From: an uncultured Holophagaceae bacterium
GTDB lineage: Bacteria > Acidobacteriota > Holophagae > Holophagales > Holophagaceae
Direction: 5' to 3'
DNA: 64,000 nucleotides
NCBI GenBank assembly: GCA_903843705.1
Contig: CAIMQW010000093.1
Coordinates: 1 to 64,000 of the forward strand
Part shown: positions 42,292 to 51,724 of the stretch, one piece after another
Layout of the letters: each line of letters begins with the position of its first letter
Numbering within the stretch: position 1 is the stretch's first letter
Program-made: the position numbers and the translations under genes
The notes under the pieces: model-generated
What the model was told of the DNA's origin: nothing
Database searches by the model: none
Seen by the model: only the letters and a program-made list of their open reading frames with translations

Positions 42292-43343
42292 CGGAGGTAT
42301 CCCTTCGCATGGGCCAGCTCGGCGTTCAGGATGCTGCCACCCGCGGCGCCGCGCTCCGTGTTGTGGCCCAGGAGTGCGAACTTGATGCCGAGGATGGGGC
42401 AGACCCGCAGGCGGCCCACGTGGACGCTCATGCCTTCGTCGCGGTCCACATCACGGCGGACCTGGGGACGATCCTCCAACGTGTGGACATGGATGGGCAC
42501 CGCGGGCGCCGAGAAGAGACCCAGTTGCTGGGGCTCGGGCTTCCAGGCCAGCCAGGCCTCGCGCACGGCGTCCAGGGAGGGGTTGCCCTTGAGCCGCACA
42601 CTGACGGCCTCGGTGTGGCCCTCGATGACAGGCACCCGGTGGCACAGGGCGCTCACGAGCATGTCGGCCATCACCACGACCTTGCCGTTGAAGTGGCCCA
42701 GCATCTTGGGGGTTTCCTCCTCCACTTTCGGCTCTTCGTTCCGGATGAAGGGGATGACGTTGCCCAGGATGTCCAGGCTCGGCACGCCAGGATAGCCAGC
42801 GCCGCTGATGGCCTGCATGGAGGTCATCATCACGGCCTCGATGCCGAAGGCTTCCTGCAGGGGCGCCAGGGCCATGACCAGCACGGTGGCGGTGCAGTTG
42901 GCGTTGGTGACGATGCCGCCGGTCCAGCCGTGGTGATGGCGCTGGATGTCCAGCAGGCCCAGGTGGCTGGGGTTAACTTCCGGCACCAGGAGGGGCACCT
43001 CCGGGGACATGCGGAAGGCCCCGGCGTTCGAGAACACCATGGAGCCCGCCTTGGCAAACTGGGGCTCGAGCTCCGAAGCCGGGCCGGTGTCGAGGGCGCT
43101 GAAGACCACTGGGGACAGGGCGAACTCGGGTGTGCCGTCGGCCATGATCTGGTCGCCCAGGCCACCGTAGGGCTCGCCATCCAGCCGCCAGGCGCAGGCG
43201 TCGCGGTAGCGCTTGCCCGCGCTGCGCTCGCTGGCCGCAAGGTGCTCCACCCTGAAGAGGGGATGGTTGGCCAGGCGGCGCACGAAGCGCTGGCCGACGA
43301 CGCCGGTGGCGCCCAGGACGGTGACGGGGATTTTCGCGGTCAT
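42288..43343 (-). CDS. asd: Aspartate-semialdehyde dehydrogenase
   Basis: KIPVTVLGATGVVGQRFVRRL...GGIVTNANCTATVLVMALAPL...MQAISGAGYPG...HRVPVIEGHTEAVSV. Confidence 0.97.
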   Translation of the reverse strand: MTAKIPVTVLGATGVVGQRFVRRLANHPLFRVEHLAASERSAGKRYRDACAWRLDGEPYGGLGDQIMADGTPEFALSPVVFSALDTGPASELEPQFAKAGSMVFSNAGAFRMSPEVPLLVPEVNPSHLGLLDIQRHHHGWTGGIVTNANCTATVLVMALAPLQEAFGIEAVMMTSMQAISGAGYPGVPSLDILGNVIPFIRNEEPKVEEETPKMLGHFNGKVVVMADMLVSALCHRVPVIEGHTEAVSVRLKGNPSLDAVREAWLAWKPEPQQLGLFSAPAVPIHVHTLEDRPQVRRDVDRDEGMSVHVGRLRVCPILGIKFALLGHNTERGAAGGSILNAELAHAKGYLR

Positions 43344-43346
43344 AGT

Positions 43347-44381
43347 TCAGTCTCCTAGAAAGTGCAGGGCCAGGCGGCGGTTCAGGTCTACTCCGGCCTC
43401 GAGGTCGGCCAGGCTAAGATGCTCGTCGAGGGTGTGCGCCACGGTGATGCTGCCGGGCCCCGCCAGCACCACGGTGCGGTCGGGCACCAGCACCCGCAGC
43501 GCCGGGGCGTCGGAGCCGAAGGGCATGGCCGCGTGCTCGAAGGCGGGCAGGACAGGATAGAGGTCCGGCGGCTCGTCCATCCGGAGGTCCACCGTGGCGT
43601 TGGGGGGCGCCAGGCGACGGACGTCGTCGAGGAAGGCGCTGCCAGGCACCAGCCGGGCCATGAGGTGCGCCTCCGCAGAGGCTGGCACCGAGTTGAGGGC
43701 TTCTCCGGCCCGCAGGAGGCCCAGGTTCCAGACTTCGGGCCCCAGCTTGGGATCCACGGCACGGGGCTGCTCGCGCAGGCGCTGCAGCCAGTCCAACAGC
43801 GGCCAGGTTGCGTTCTCGCCCAGCTTGGGGCTGCCGCTGTGGGCGGCCCGGCCGCTGCAGTGCAGGCAGAGGTGCATGGCGCCGCGCTGACCCGTGGCCA
43901 GCTTCAACTCCGTGGGCTCGCCATTGATGAGCGCCTTCAGGTCCTGGAGGCGGTCTGCCAGACCCAGGGCTGCGGCGGCACCGGTGCTATCCGTTTCTTC
44001 GCTCACCACCCCCAGCCAGGCGAAGCCGTCACGGCCTTCCGCCAGCAGGGTTTTCACCGCGCCCAGCTGGGCCACGATCTGGCCCTTGGCGTCGCAGGCG
44101 CCGCGACCCCAGACTGCCCCGTCCTGGAGGCGGGGCGGCAGGTAGGGGGGCACCGTGTCCAGGTGGGTGGAGAACAGCACCCGGGGCCGACCCCACAGGG
44201 CCAGCAGGTTCGTGCGTCCCGGACCCACGGGCTGTTCCACCACGGTGGCGCCCAACTCCTGAAGCAGCGTCCGGAGGCCCGACAGGCCCGCATCCTCCTG
44301 GCCCGAGGTGGTCTCGGCCGAGCAGAGCTCCACCAGCCGAGTGCTCAGCCAGGTTCGGAGGTCTGCGGGGATGGCGTTCAT
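43347..44381 (-). CDS. dapE: M20 family peptidase / succinyl-diaminopimelate desuccinylase
   Basis: VLFSTHLDTVPPYLPPRLQDGAVWGRGACDAKGQIVAQLGAVKTLL...GVVSEETDSTGA; first gene of the lysine operon. Confidence 0.85.
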   Translation of the reverse strand: MNAIPADLRTWLSTRLVELCSAETTSGQEDAGLSGLRTLLQELGATVVEQPVGPGRTNLLALWGRPRVLFSTHLDTVPPYLPPRLQDGAVWGRGACDAKGQIVAQLGAVKTLLAEGRDGFAWLGVVSEETDSTGAAAALGLADRLQDLKALINGEPTELKLATGQRGAMHLCLHCSGRAAHSGSPKLGENATWPLLDWLQRLREQPRAVDPKLGPEVWNLGLLRAGEALNSVPASAEAHLMARLVPGSAFLDDVRRLAPPNATVDLRMDEPPDLYPVLPAFEHAAMPFGSDAPALRVLVPDRTVVLAGPGSITVAHTLDEHLSLADLEAGVDLNRRLALHFLGD

Positions 44382-44439
44382 AGCTACCTCGGCGTGCCGA
44401 CGGTGCCTTCAGGAACGCAGTGGGAGGATTCCCGCCGCC

Positions 44440-44625
44440 GCGCCTCAGGCCCTCCGCGCCGGGTGACCAGCACGACAGCCGCCGGGCTTTCGCCTCAACG
44501 TCCAGGGGGCGCGTCGATGAGCCGCGAACCCTTCGGCGATTCTCCCCTTTCACACCGGGTCAGCAGGTTCATCACCCTCGCCGTGGCTACTGATGGGAAC
44601 CGCTCCTCCATCGGAACGTCGAGTT
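44440..44625 (-). ncRNA. Lysine riboswitch (L-box) upstream of the DAP/lysine operon
   Basis: Minus strand reads GATGGAGGAGCGGTTCCCATCAGTAGCC...GTGTGAAAGGGGAGAATCGCCGAAG...CTGGACGTTGAGGCGAAAGCCCGGCGGCTGTCGTGCTGG...CGGAGGGCC. The TGAAAGGGGAG..TCGCCGAAG core and GGCTGTC match the L-box as I recall it from B. subtilis lysC. P1 not fully resolved. Confidence 0.87.
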
Positions 44626-44666
44626 TCCCACGGCTGGGTCGGTTTCTGCAAGCGCCCAGGCCCAAC

Positions 44667-45269
44667 TCAACCACCCCGCTGGGGCTTGGTCGGCACGAGG
44701 GCGTCGGCCAGGCGATGCACGTAGCCGCTAAGATCCGTGACGGCCTCCACAGCCTCTGGCGTGGTCCTGAGGAGCTGGAAGTAGCCCGTATAGGCCGCAT
44801 AGGCGAGGAGGGCGCGCTGCCGGGCCTCCTCCTCGGAGAGGCCGAGGGCCTGTAAGGCCTCCCTGCCAAGGGCCAGACGACGCTCGGTGGCGCGGTGCAG
44901 GGTTGGCGCGACCCGCGGGTCCTGGCCCGACACCGTGAGCGCGGCAAAGAACTTCCCGTTCTCCACATCCTCGAAGGCCGCGAAGAGTAGCACCCGCAGC
45001 CGGCGGCGCGGATCCTGAATGCCGCCATAGCGGGCGGCCACATCCGCGCTCTGGTCCTGCTCCCAGGCCTCCAGCACCGCCTGGATCAGGTCGTTCCTGC
45101 TCTTGAAGTGCCAGTAGAAGCTGCCCTTGGTCACCCCCAGAGCCAGCGCCAGCGGCTCCACGGCCACGGCCTGCAGGCCCTCCCGGGCGAGCAGGTTTGT
45201 CGCCGCCAGCACCCAGGCCTCCCGGGAGAGGGCAGGGCTGGGGCGGGGCTTTTTCGGGGTTGGCGACAT
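44667..45269 (-). CDS. TetR/AcrR family transcriptional regulator
   Basis: LSREAWVLAATNLLAREGLQAVAVEPLALALGVTKGSFYWHFKSRNDLIQAVLEAW. Confidence 0.95.
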   Translation of the reverse strand: MSPTPKKPRPSPALSREAWVLAATNLLAREGLQAVAVEPLALALGVTKGSFYWHFKSRNDLIQAVLEAWEQDQSADVAARYGGIQDPRRRLRVLLFAAFEDVENGKFFAALTVSGQDPRVAPTLHRATERRLALGREALQALGLSEEEARQRALLAYAAYTGYFQLLRTTPEAVEAVTDLSGYVHRLADALVPTKPQRGG

Positions 45270-45305
45270 GGGGTCCTTGACAGGCTTGGGACTCAGCCTA
45301 CCATA

Positions 45306-45318
45306 CCATACCGTATGG
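45306..45318. promoter_or_regulatory. Palindrome CCATAC-C-GTATGG, candidate TetR operator; second IR ATACG-CAAC-CGTAT just downstream
   Basis: Perfect 6-bp arms in the 86-bp divergent spacer between the tetR start (45269) and the lipoprotein start (45356). Confidence 0.6.
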
Positions 45319-45355
45319 CAACCATACGCAACCGTATTGTCTTGGAGCCCATCCC

Positions 45356-46168
45356 ATGCGAAACCCTCTCCTCGCCGCCCTGGCCGCCTTGCTGCTCCTG
45401 GGTATAGGCTGCGCCACCCCTGAGACAATCCAGCGGCGCAGCAGCCTGGCCTCCTACCTGGGCGCCAAGACGGCCCCAGCCACTGAAGCCCCCGCGGGCC
45501 CCGTGAAGCTCCAGCTGCCTTTGCGCCTGGGCATCGCCTTCATCCCTGCCGAAACGGGTCAGCGGCAGGGCTCCCTCGTAGGGAACGCAGCCACCCACCT
45601 GCTCGCCTCTGGGCAGGAGCAGGAGCTGCATCAGCAGGTGGCGGACCTGTTCGGCCAGAAGCCCTGGACCCTGAGCTTCAAGATCATCCCGGCCCTCTAC
45701 CTCACCAAGGAGGGCGGGTTCGAGGACCTGACCCAGGTGGCCCGCAGCTTCGGGGTGGACGTGGTGGCGCTGGTCTCGGTGGATCAGGTGCAGTTCAGCA
45801 GCCCGCGGTGGTATGCGTGGACCTACTGGACCCTCGTCGGCGCCTACATCGTGAAGGGCGACAAGAACGACACCACCACCCTGGTGGACGCCGCGGTCTA
45901 CCACGTGCCCTCCCGCACCTTCCTGTTCCGCGCCGGGGCCGTCGGCACCACCAAGGGCAGCTCCTCCTGGTCCAACCGGGAGGACGCCTTCCGCCAGCAG
46001 GCCCGGGAGAGCCTGAAGCTCGCCATGGGGAACCTCTCCGCCTCGCTGGATCAGGGGGTCGCGGGCTTCAAGCAAGACCTAGTCAAGGGCGCCCGGAAAG
46101 ACGTGCAGCTGGTGGACAAGGATGGGAACCTGCTGGGCAGCAGCAGCTATGACCCCACGCGCAAATAG
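45356..46168 (+). CDS. Lipoprotein, possibly rhombotail/rhombotarget-type
   Basis: Lipobox LLLLGIGC; RRSSLASYLGAK...LQLPLRLGIAFIPAE...; resemblance to that lipoprotein family recalled, not searched. Confidence 0.6.
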   Translation: MRNPLLAALAALLLLGIGCATPETIQRRSSLASYLGAKTAPATEAPAGPVKLQLPLRLGIAFIPAETGQRQGSLVGNAATHLLASGQEQELHQQVADLFGQKPWTLSFKIIPALYLTKEGGFEDLTQVARSFGVDVVALVSVDQVQFSSPRWYAWTYWTLVGAYIVKGDKNDTTTLVDAAVYHVPSRTFLFRAGAVGTTKGSSSWSNREDAFRQQARESLKLAMGNLSASLDQGVAGFKQDLVKGARKDVQLVDKDGNLLGSSSYDPTRK

Positions 46169-46190
46169 CTCATCCCCTCCCGGAGGCTCC

Positions 46191-46868
46191 ATGAAGGCTC
46201 TTGGCTGTGTCCTGTTGCTCTGTTTCGGGGGTCTGAGCTGCGCCCGTATCTATCGGCCCGTCACCCTGGTACCTCCGCCAAAGCTGGCGGCCCAGGGCGA
46301 GGGTCTCTCTGGTTGGCTGGCGCCCCAACCCTGGGGGGACAACTCCCGCTATGAGCGAAAGGCCCACGATGCTAACCTCCGGGTGCTCGCGCTGAGCCTG
46401 GAGAACACTACGGCCGCCGGTGCGGAGATCCTCCGGTTGGACCTGCCCGATGGCGTCACCCCCCTTTCAGCGGAGGCCGCGGCGCGCCTGGTGAAGCAAC
46501 ACAGCGGGGCCCACCTCCTCTATCCCCTCATCCCGGCCCTCCTCACTGCGGGATCCAGTGGCGGCGGGGGGGCCAGCGCCACCATCGGTCCCACTCCAGC
46601 CATGCTCTTCGGCGCGATGGCCGTGGTGGGGCTGCTGGTGGGCCTGCCCAATATGGCGGTCGCCGCCAATAGCAACCGCCGACTGGAGCAATTCTTCCTG
46701 GCAGAGGCCTGGTCTCCTGGCCACCTGGAGCCGGGCCAGGCCCGAGGCGGCCTAGTCTTTCTCCGCAGCCCAGACCCCCACACGCCGCTCACGATCCGAG
46801 TCATCACCCGCAGCGGGTCGGGAGAGCGGGCACTGGAATTGACCTGTCCTGGGTCCAACCCCCTCTGA
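46191..46868 (+). CDS. Hypothetical lipoprotein with internal hydrophobic segment
   Basis: Signal [19 protein letters not shown]-like [23 protein letters not shown]. Confidence 0.6.
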   Translation: MKALGCVLLLCFGGLSCARIYRPVTLVPPPKLAAQGEGLSGWLAPQPWGDNSRYERKAHDANLRVLALSLENTTAAGAEILRLDLPDGVTPLSAEAAARLVKQHSGAHLLYPLIPALLTAGSSGGGGASATIGPTPAMLFGAMAVVGLLVGLPNMAVAANSNRRLEQFFLAEAWSPGHLEPGQARGGLVFLRSPDPHTPLTIRVITRSGSGERALELTCPGSNPL

Positions 46869-46909
46869 GTCAGGGCCCAGCGGGGCTAGACTGGTGCTTC
46901 GGAGTGCCC

Positions 46910-47686
46910 ATGTCCCTCGTCATCGCCGGCAAGAGTTTCAGCAACCGCCTCATCCTCGGCACGGGCAAGTACAAGGATTTCGCCACCATGCAGGCCTGCT
47001 ACCGGGCCGCGCGGGTGGAGATGGTGACCCTGGCCGTGCGCCGCTTCGACCTGGGGGCCAAGGGCGAGGACAATATCCTGAACTGGATCCCCAAGGACAT
47101 CGCCCTGCTGCCCAACACCGCGGGCTGCTACACCCGGGAGGATGCTCTGCGGGTGGCGCGGTTGGCCCGGGAAGCCCTGGAAACCAACTGGATGAAGCTC
47201 GAGGTCATCGGCGATCCCAAGAGCCTCTACCCCGACAACGAAGAGACCCTGGAAGCCGCCAAGATCCTCGTGAAAGAGGGCTTCGTGGTGCTGCCCTACG
47301 TCAACGCGGACCCCATCCTGGCCAAGAAGCTCTGTGATATCGGCTGTGCGGCCGTCATGCCCCTGGGCAGTGCCATCGGCTCAGGGCTCGGGGTGCAGAA
47401 TCCCATGACCCTGCTGCTCATCAAGGAGGTGCTGGAGGCCTACCAATTGCCCATGATCGTGGACGCCGGCGTGGGCACAGCCTCGGACGCCGCCCTGGCC
47501 ATGGAGCTAGGCGCCGACGGCGTGCTGCTGAACACGGCTGTGGCCGAGGCGGGAGAGCCCACCAAAATGGCCCAGGCCATGGACCACGCGGTGCTGGCGG
47601 GACGCCTGGCCTTCGAGAGCGGCCGCATGGCCAAGCGCCTCTACGCCAGCGCCAGCAGCCCCACCACTGGCCTGATCGGCAGGTAG
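46910..47686 (+). CDS. thiG: Thiazole synthase
   Basis: [22 protein letters not shown]...[48 protein letters not shown]...[28 protein letters not shown]. Confidence 0.97.
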   Translation: MSLVIAGKSFSNRLILGTGKYKDFATMQACYRAARVEMVTLAVRRFDLGAKGEDNILNWIPKDIALLPNTAGCYTREDALRVARLAREALETNWMKLEVIGDPKSLYPDNEETLEAAKILVKEGFVVLPYVNADPILAKKLCDIGCAAVMPLGSAIGSGLGVQNPMTLLLIKEVLEAYQLPMIVDAGVGTASDAALAMELGADGVLLNTAVAEAGEPTKMAQAMDHAVLAGRLAFESGRMAKRLYASASSPTTGLIGR

Positions 47687-47691
47687 GCGCC

Positions 47692-48318
47692 GTGCTGGTG
47701 TTCGACCTCGAGCCCCTGGAATGCCGCGTGCTCGGCTGCCTCCTGGAGAAGCAGCTGAGCACCCCAGACATCTACCCCTTGTCCCTCAACAGCCTGATGA
47801 ACGCCTGCAATCAATCCAGCAACCGGGACCCTGTGCTCTCGGTCGGCGAGGGCGAGGTCCAGGCTGCCGTGGACACCCTGATCCAGCGGGGTCTCGCGGA
47901 GCACTGGCCCGGCCGCGTGGTCAAGATCGCCCACACCGCCAAGCCCACCTGGAACCTGTCCGTGCAGGAGGCGGCCCTGCTGGCGGAGCTGCTGCTCCGT
48001 GGTCCCCAGACCTCCGGCGAGCTGCGCACAAACACCCGGCGCATGTACCCCTTCCCAGATCTCGCCGAAGTCGAGGGCTGCCTGGCGGTGCTGATGGAGG
48101 CCGAGCCGCCGCTAGTGGCCCGCCTGCCCCGGGCCCCGGGTGCAAGGGAAGCCCGCGTGGCCCAGCTCTTGGCGGGTCCCGTGGAGACCGGTGCCACCCC
48201 CGAAGCCGCCCCCGCCCGCACGAGCCGCATGGAGGAGCTCGAGGCGGAAGTGAGCGCTCTCCGCACCGAGCTGGCCAAGCTCCGCCAGGCCTTCGAGGTC
48301 TTCCGGGACCAGTTCTAG
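47692..48318 (+). CDS. YceH family protein (DUF480)
   Basis: LEPLECRVLGCLLEKQLSTPDIYPLSLNSLMNACNQSSNRDPVLSVGEGEVQAAVDTL...RGPQTSGELRTNTRRMYPF. Confidence 0.95.
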   Translation: MLVFDLEPLECRVLGCLLEKQLSTPDIYPLSLNSLMNACNQSSNRDPVLSVGEGEVQAAVDTLIQRGLAEHWPGRVVKIAHTAKPTWNLSVQEAALLAELLLRGPQTSGELRTNTRRMYPFPDLAEVEGCLAVLMEAEPPLVARLPRAPGAREARVAQLLAGPVETGATPEAAPARTSRMEELEAEVSALRTELAKLRQAFEVFRDQF

Positions 48319-49397
48319 GGATTCAGACCTGGATAGTCCGTGTAGCCCTTCTCTCCGGGGGTGTAGAAGGTGGCCATGTCATAGGCGGCCAGCGGCGCGC
48401 CGGCCTGGAGGCGGGCCGGGAGATCTGGGTTCGAGATGAAGGGGCGGCCGAAGGCGATCAGGTCCGCCCGGCCCGCGGCCAGGTCCGCCTGCGCCCGCTC
48501 GCGGTCGTAGCCGCCACTCAGAATCAGCGTGCCGCGGTAGGCCTCCCGGATCTTCTGGACCGTCGTCGGCGCCACCGCGGGCGCGCCCATGGGGCTGTGG
48601 TCCACCAGGTGGAGGTAGACGAGACCCAGACCATCGACCTGCCGAGCCAGGGTGGTGTAGGCCACCTCGGTCTCCGCGAAGGGTGCGATGTCGTTGAACA
48701 CGCCATGGGGGGACAGCCGGATGCCCACCCGGTCCTTCCCGATGGCAGCCACCGCCGCGGCAGCCACCTCCAGGGTGACGCGGCTACGGTTCTCGAGGGA
48801 GCCGCCGTAGGCGTCTGTGCGGGTGTTGGAGCCTGGATTGAGGAACTGCTCCAGCAGGTAGCCATTGGCAGCGTGGAGCTCCACCCCGTCGAAGCCTGCC
48901 TCCACCGCGTTGGTGCAGCCCTGGGCGAATTCCGCCACGACCTGCCGGATGTCCACATCGCTCATGCCCCGGGGCACGGGGTGCGGCTGCAGGCCCTGGG
49001 TGTCCGTCCAGATCTCCCCCGCCGCGGCCACCGCCGACGGCGCCAGGACCTCGGCCCCTACAGGCAGGTTGGCCGCATGGCCGATGCGTCCCGTGTGCAT
49101 CAACTGGAGGAAGAGGTGCCCGCCCTGGGCATGCACGGCGGCCGTCACCGCCTTCCAGCCCACCAGCTGGGCCTTAGAAAAGATGCCTGGAATGCGAGGG
49201 TAGCCGAGACCATTGGGAGAGGGCGAGGTGCCTTCGGTGATCAGGAGCCCAGCGCTGGCGCGCTGGCCGTAATACGTTGCCACCAGTTCCCCGGGGACGT
49301 TGCCGAGGGACCGGTTGCGGGTCATGGGGGCCATGACCACACGATTCGAGAGGGTGAGGGGGCCGAGAGGGGCGGAGCTGAAGAGGTCGCGACTCAT
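48315..49397 (-). CDS. NADH:flavin oxidoreductase / alkene reductase (Old Yellow Enzyme)
   Basis: LFSSAPLGPLTLSNRVVMAPMTRNRS...LQLMHTGRIGHAAN...FDGVELHAANGYLLEQFLNPGSNTRTDAYGGSLENRSR. Confidence 0.96.
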   Translation of the reverse strand: MSRDLFSSAPLGPLTLSNRVVMAPMTRNRSLGNVPGELVATYYGQRASAGLLITEGTSPSPNGLGYPRIPGIFSKAQLVGWKAVTAAVHAQGGHLFLQLMHTGRIGHAANLPVGAEVLAPSAVAAAGEIWTDTQGLQPHPVPRGMSDVDIRQVVAEFAQGCTNAVEAGFDGVELHAANGYLLEQFLNPGSNTRTDAYGGSLENRSRVTLEVAAAAVAAIGKDRVGIRLSPHGVFNDIAPFAETEVAYTTLARQVDGLGLVYLHLVDHSPMGAPAVAPTTVQKIREAYRGTLILSGGYDRERAQADLAAGRADLIAFGRPFISNPDLPARLQAGAPLAAYDMATFYTPGEKGYTDYPGLNP

Positions 49398-49459
49398 GGG
49401 GATCTCCTTTCCAGAAGAGCACCAGAATAGTCACAAACTCAAACAATATGTTGGAACAT

Positions 49460-49906
49460 TTAATTTAGCCCCTCGGGCTTTCCTTCTAACAACGCCTGCA
49501 CCCCCTGCTCCAGGTCGCGGAACTGCGAGGGTTCAGCCTGGAGGATCACCCGGAAGGGCCTGGGCGCCAGCTCCTCGGCCACCGCCCGCAGCACGGCCAG
49601 CCAGGTGATGCCATCGATGGGCGGGGCCTCCTGGAAGAGCCGGTCCGCGTCGAGGATCAGGAAGGTGCCCCCCTCAGGCAGGTCCGCGAGCGCATCCCGC
49701 AGGGCATCCCAGGTGCCCCCGAAGTGAGGGGGGAACTGGGCGGCGGCGGCCCACTCGTCCATGAGCCCGTGCCGGGTCCGCATGCGGGCGCCCCGCAACC
49801 ACCAGACCGGCCCCTTGTCCGCAGTGGCGTCCACGAGGGTGGCCGCCGAGCCGCGCCAGACCTGGATCAGGGGATCTCCGGGGGCCGGGTAGGCGAGGCC
49901 GGTCAT
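49460..49906 (-). CDS. Barstar family ribonuclease inhibitor
   Basis: AAQFPPHFGGTWDALRDALADLPEGGTFLILDADRLF; barstar FPxxFGxxWDAL pattern. Confidence 0.9.
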   Translation of the reverse strand: MTGLAYPAPGDPLIQVWRGSAATLVDATADKGPVWWLRGARMRTRHGLMDEWAAAAQFPPHFGGTWDALRDALADLPEGGTFLILDADRLFQEAPPIDGITWLAVLRAVAEELAPRPFRVILQAEPSQFRDLEQGVQALLEGKPEGLN

Positions 49907-50313
49907 TTCACCTCAAGGAAGGTTCGGTAGTGGTCGGTGGTGTACCAGGCCCGGCTGTCGTTGCCGGTCACCAGGCGCTCCGCGCCGCGATTGCGGCCCT
50001 CGGCCCGGGGCCGGACGTCCCACTCGCGATACTCGATGCGCTTCCGCCGGGCGTTGTAGCGGGGCAGCTGGCCCTCGTAGTTGCCGTAGACCCGCCCGCC
50101 CACGAAGCCCGGCGGGGCATAGCCGTGCTGGCGGACATAGGCGAGGGTGTGGCGCACGTGGGCCGGGATGGCGTCGACCTGCACCACGGCCGTGGGCTGT
50201 ACCGGCGCCGGGGGTGCGGCGGGACCAGGACCACAGGCCAGCGCCGACAGGAGGACCCCCAGGCAGACCAGGCCTGCGGCCAGGAGTGCAAGGGTCCTTC
50301 GCCAACGGGTCAT
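49903..50313 (-). CDS. Secreted barnase-like ribonuclease
   Basis: Signal peptide then YGNYEGQLPRYNARRKRIEYREWDVRPRAEGRNRGAERLVTGNDSRAWYTTDHYRTFLEVK; Glu/Arg/Arg/His catalytic positions present. Confidence 0.93.
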   Translation of the reverse strand: MTRWRRTLALLAAGLVCLGVLLSALACGPGPAAPPAPVQPTAVVQVDAIPAHVRHTLAYVRQHGYAPPGFVGGRVYGNYEGQLPRYNARRKRIEYREWDVRPRAEGRNRGAERLVTGNDSRAWYTTDHYRTFLEVK

Positions 50314-50343
50314 GGGTCCTCCGGGGCTAGATGAAGTGTACCC

Positions 50344-51639
50344 CTAGGCGGGCTGGTTCGCGGTGGTGATGGTCTCCAGGCCCTTGGCGTCGGGGCCCGT
50401 TTCGGCCCGGCGCAGGAGGTAGGCGAAGAGGAAGCCGAAGAAGCCCAGGCAGCTGAAAATCCACATGCCAAGGTGATAGCCGGCGGGATTCGCGGCGCTG
50501 GCGGAGGAGTGGTCATTGGCCCAGCCGATGAGGAAGTTGAAGCCCGCCAAGCCCACATTCTGGATCAGGGTCATCAGGCCGTAGGCGGTGCCGAGCTTCT
50601 CCTCGGGAACCAGATAGGCCACCGAGGGCCACATCACCGCGGGAATGAGGCTGAAGGCGATGCCCATGAGGGCCATGGGCACGTAGAGGCTCACGTGGGT
50701 GTAGGCCATGAGCAGGTAGACAGGGATCAGCAGGAGGCTGCCCAACATCATGAAGAGGGCCCGCTTGCCGACGCGGTCCACCAGTAGGCCAAAGAGCGGC
50801 GTCCCCACCATGGCGAAGAGGGTCAGCATCGAGGAGAGGAAGCCCCCGGCCTCACGGCTCACGCCGTGGGCATCCTGGAAGAACTTCACGGCAAAAGTCT
50901 GGAAGGGGAAGATGCCGCTGTAGAACGTGATGCAGAGGGCCACCACGTACCAGTAGGTGGGACTGAACTTCAACAGGTCGCCCCAGACCACCTTGTCTGT
51001 GCCCCCCTGGGAGCGCAGCGTGTAGCGCCGGGCTGCCTGATTCTCCATCAGCCAGTAGATCCCCGCCGCGATCACGCAGACCGATCCGAACACCGTGGAG
51101 ATGAGCAGGGGCGTACGCCAGGAGCCGAAGGCCGAGTGAGCCCATGTGGGGCTGTTGAGGGCCGCGAAGGACCCCAGGCGGGCGATGAGCAGGTTGATGC
51201 CGAAGGCGAAGCTCAACTCCTTCCCCCGAAACCACTGGGCCACCGCAGCCGTCACCGCGACGATGAGGCTCTCCGCGCCCAGCCCGAAGATCAGGCGCCC
51301 CGTCGCCATGATGGCGAGGCGGGGGCTCAGGGCCGTCACCGCCGCTCCCAGGAAGCAGAGCAGCGCAAAAATGAAGGTGGCGCGCTTCACCCCGATCCGG
51401 TCGATGAGGATGCCGCCGATGAGCACCATCACCACGTTGGGCACGCTGTAGATGCCCTGCAGCAGGCCAATGTTCGCGTCCGTGAACCCCAGTTGCTTCT
51501 GCAGCACGTCCGCGAGGGGGCTGATGGCGTCATAGACGTAGTAGTTGCCGAACATGGCCAAGCTAATGACCACCAGCACCAGCCAGCGGAAGGCTGGGGG
51601 TGGCGCGGGGCGTTCCTGGGCTGGCACAGACGAGGACAT
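50344..51639 (-). CDS. MFS transporter
   Basis: 12-TM pattern; FRWLVLVVISLAMFGNYYVYDAISPLADVLQKQLGFTDANIGLLQGIYSVPNVVMVLIGGILIDRIGVKRA. Confidence 0.93.
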   Translation of the reverse strand: MSSSVPAQERPAPPPAFRWLVLVVISLAMFGNYYVYDAISPLADVLQKQLGFTDANIGLLQGIYSVPNVVMVLIGGILIDRIGVKRATFIFALLCFLGAAVTALSPRLAIMATGRLIFGLGAESLIVAVTAAVAQWFRGKELSFAFGINLLIARLGSFAALNSPTWAHSAFGSWRTPLLISTVFGSVCVIAAGIYWLMENQAARRYTLRSQGGTDKVVWGDLLKFSPTYWYVVALCITFYSGIFPFQTFAVKFFQDAHGVSREAGGFLSSMLTLFAMVGTPLFGLLVDRVGKRALFMMLGSLLLIPVYLLMAYTHVSLYVPMALMGIAFSLIPAVMWPSVAYLVPEEKLGTAYGLMTLIQNVGLAGFNFLIGWANDHSSASAANPAGYHLGMWIFSCLGFFGFLFAYLLRRAETGPDAKGLETITTANQPA

Positions 51640-51724
51640 GGAGCTCCCGAATTGGATAACGCTCCATCCTGCCAGCAACAGGGATGAGGCCTTGGAGAGA
51701 AGTGCTGCGATAGAAATTGTTTTC

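Noticed and set aside
43362-44855. 497-aa + strand ORF spanning dapE, the riboswitch and tetR end
   Set aside because: Runs antisense across two well-supported genes and a structured RNA; no coherent domain.
47721-49430. 569-aa + strand ORF
   Set aside because: Overlaps thiG-adjacent yceH in another frame and is antisense to the OYE gene; no domain features.
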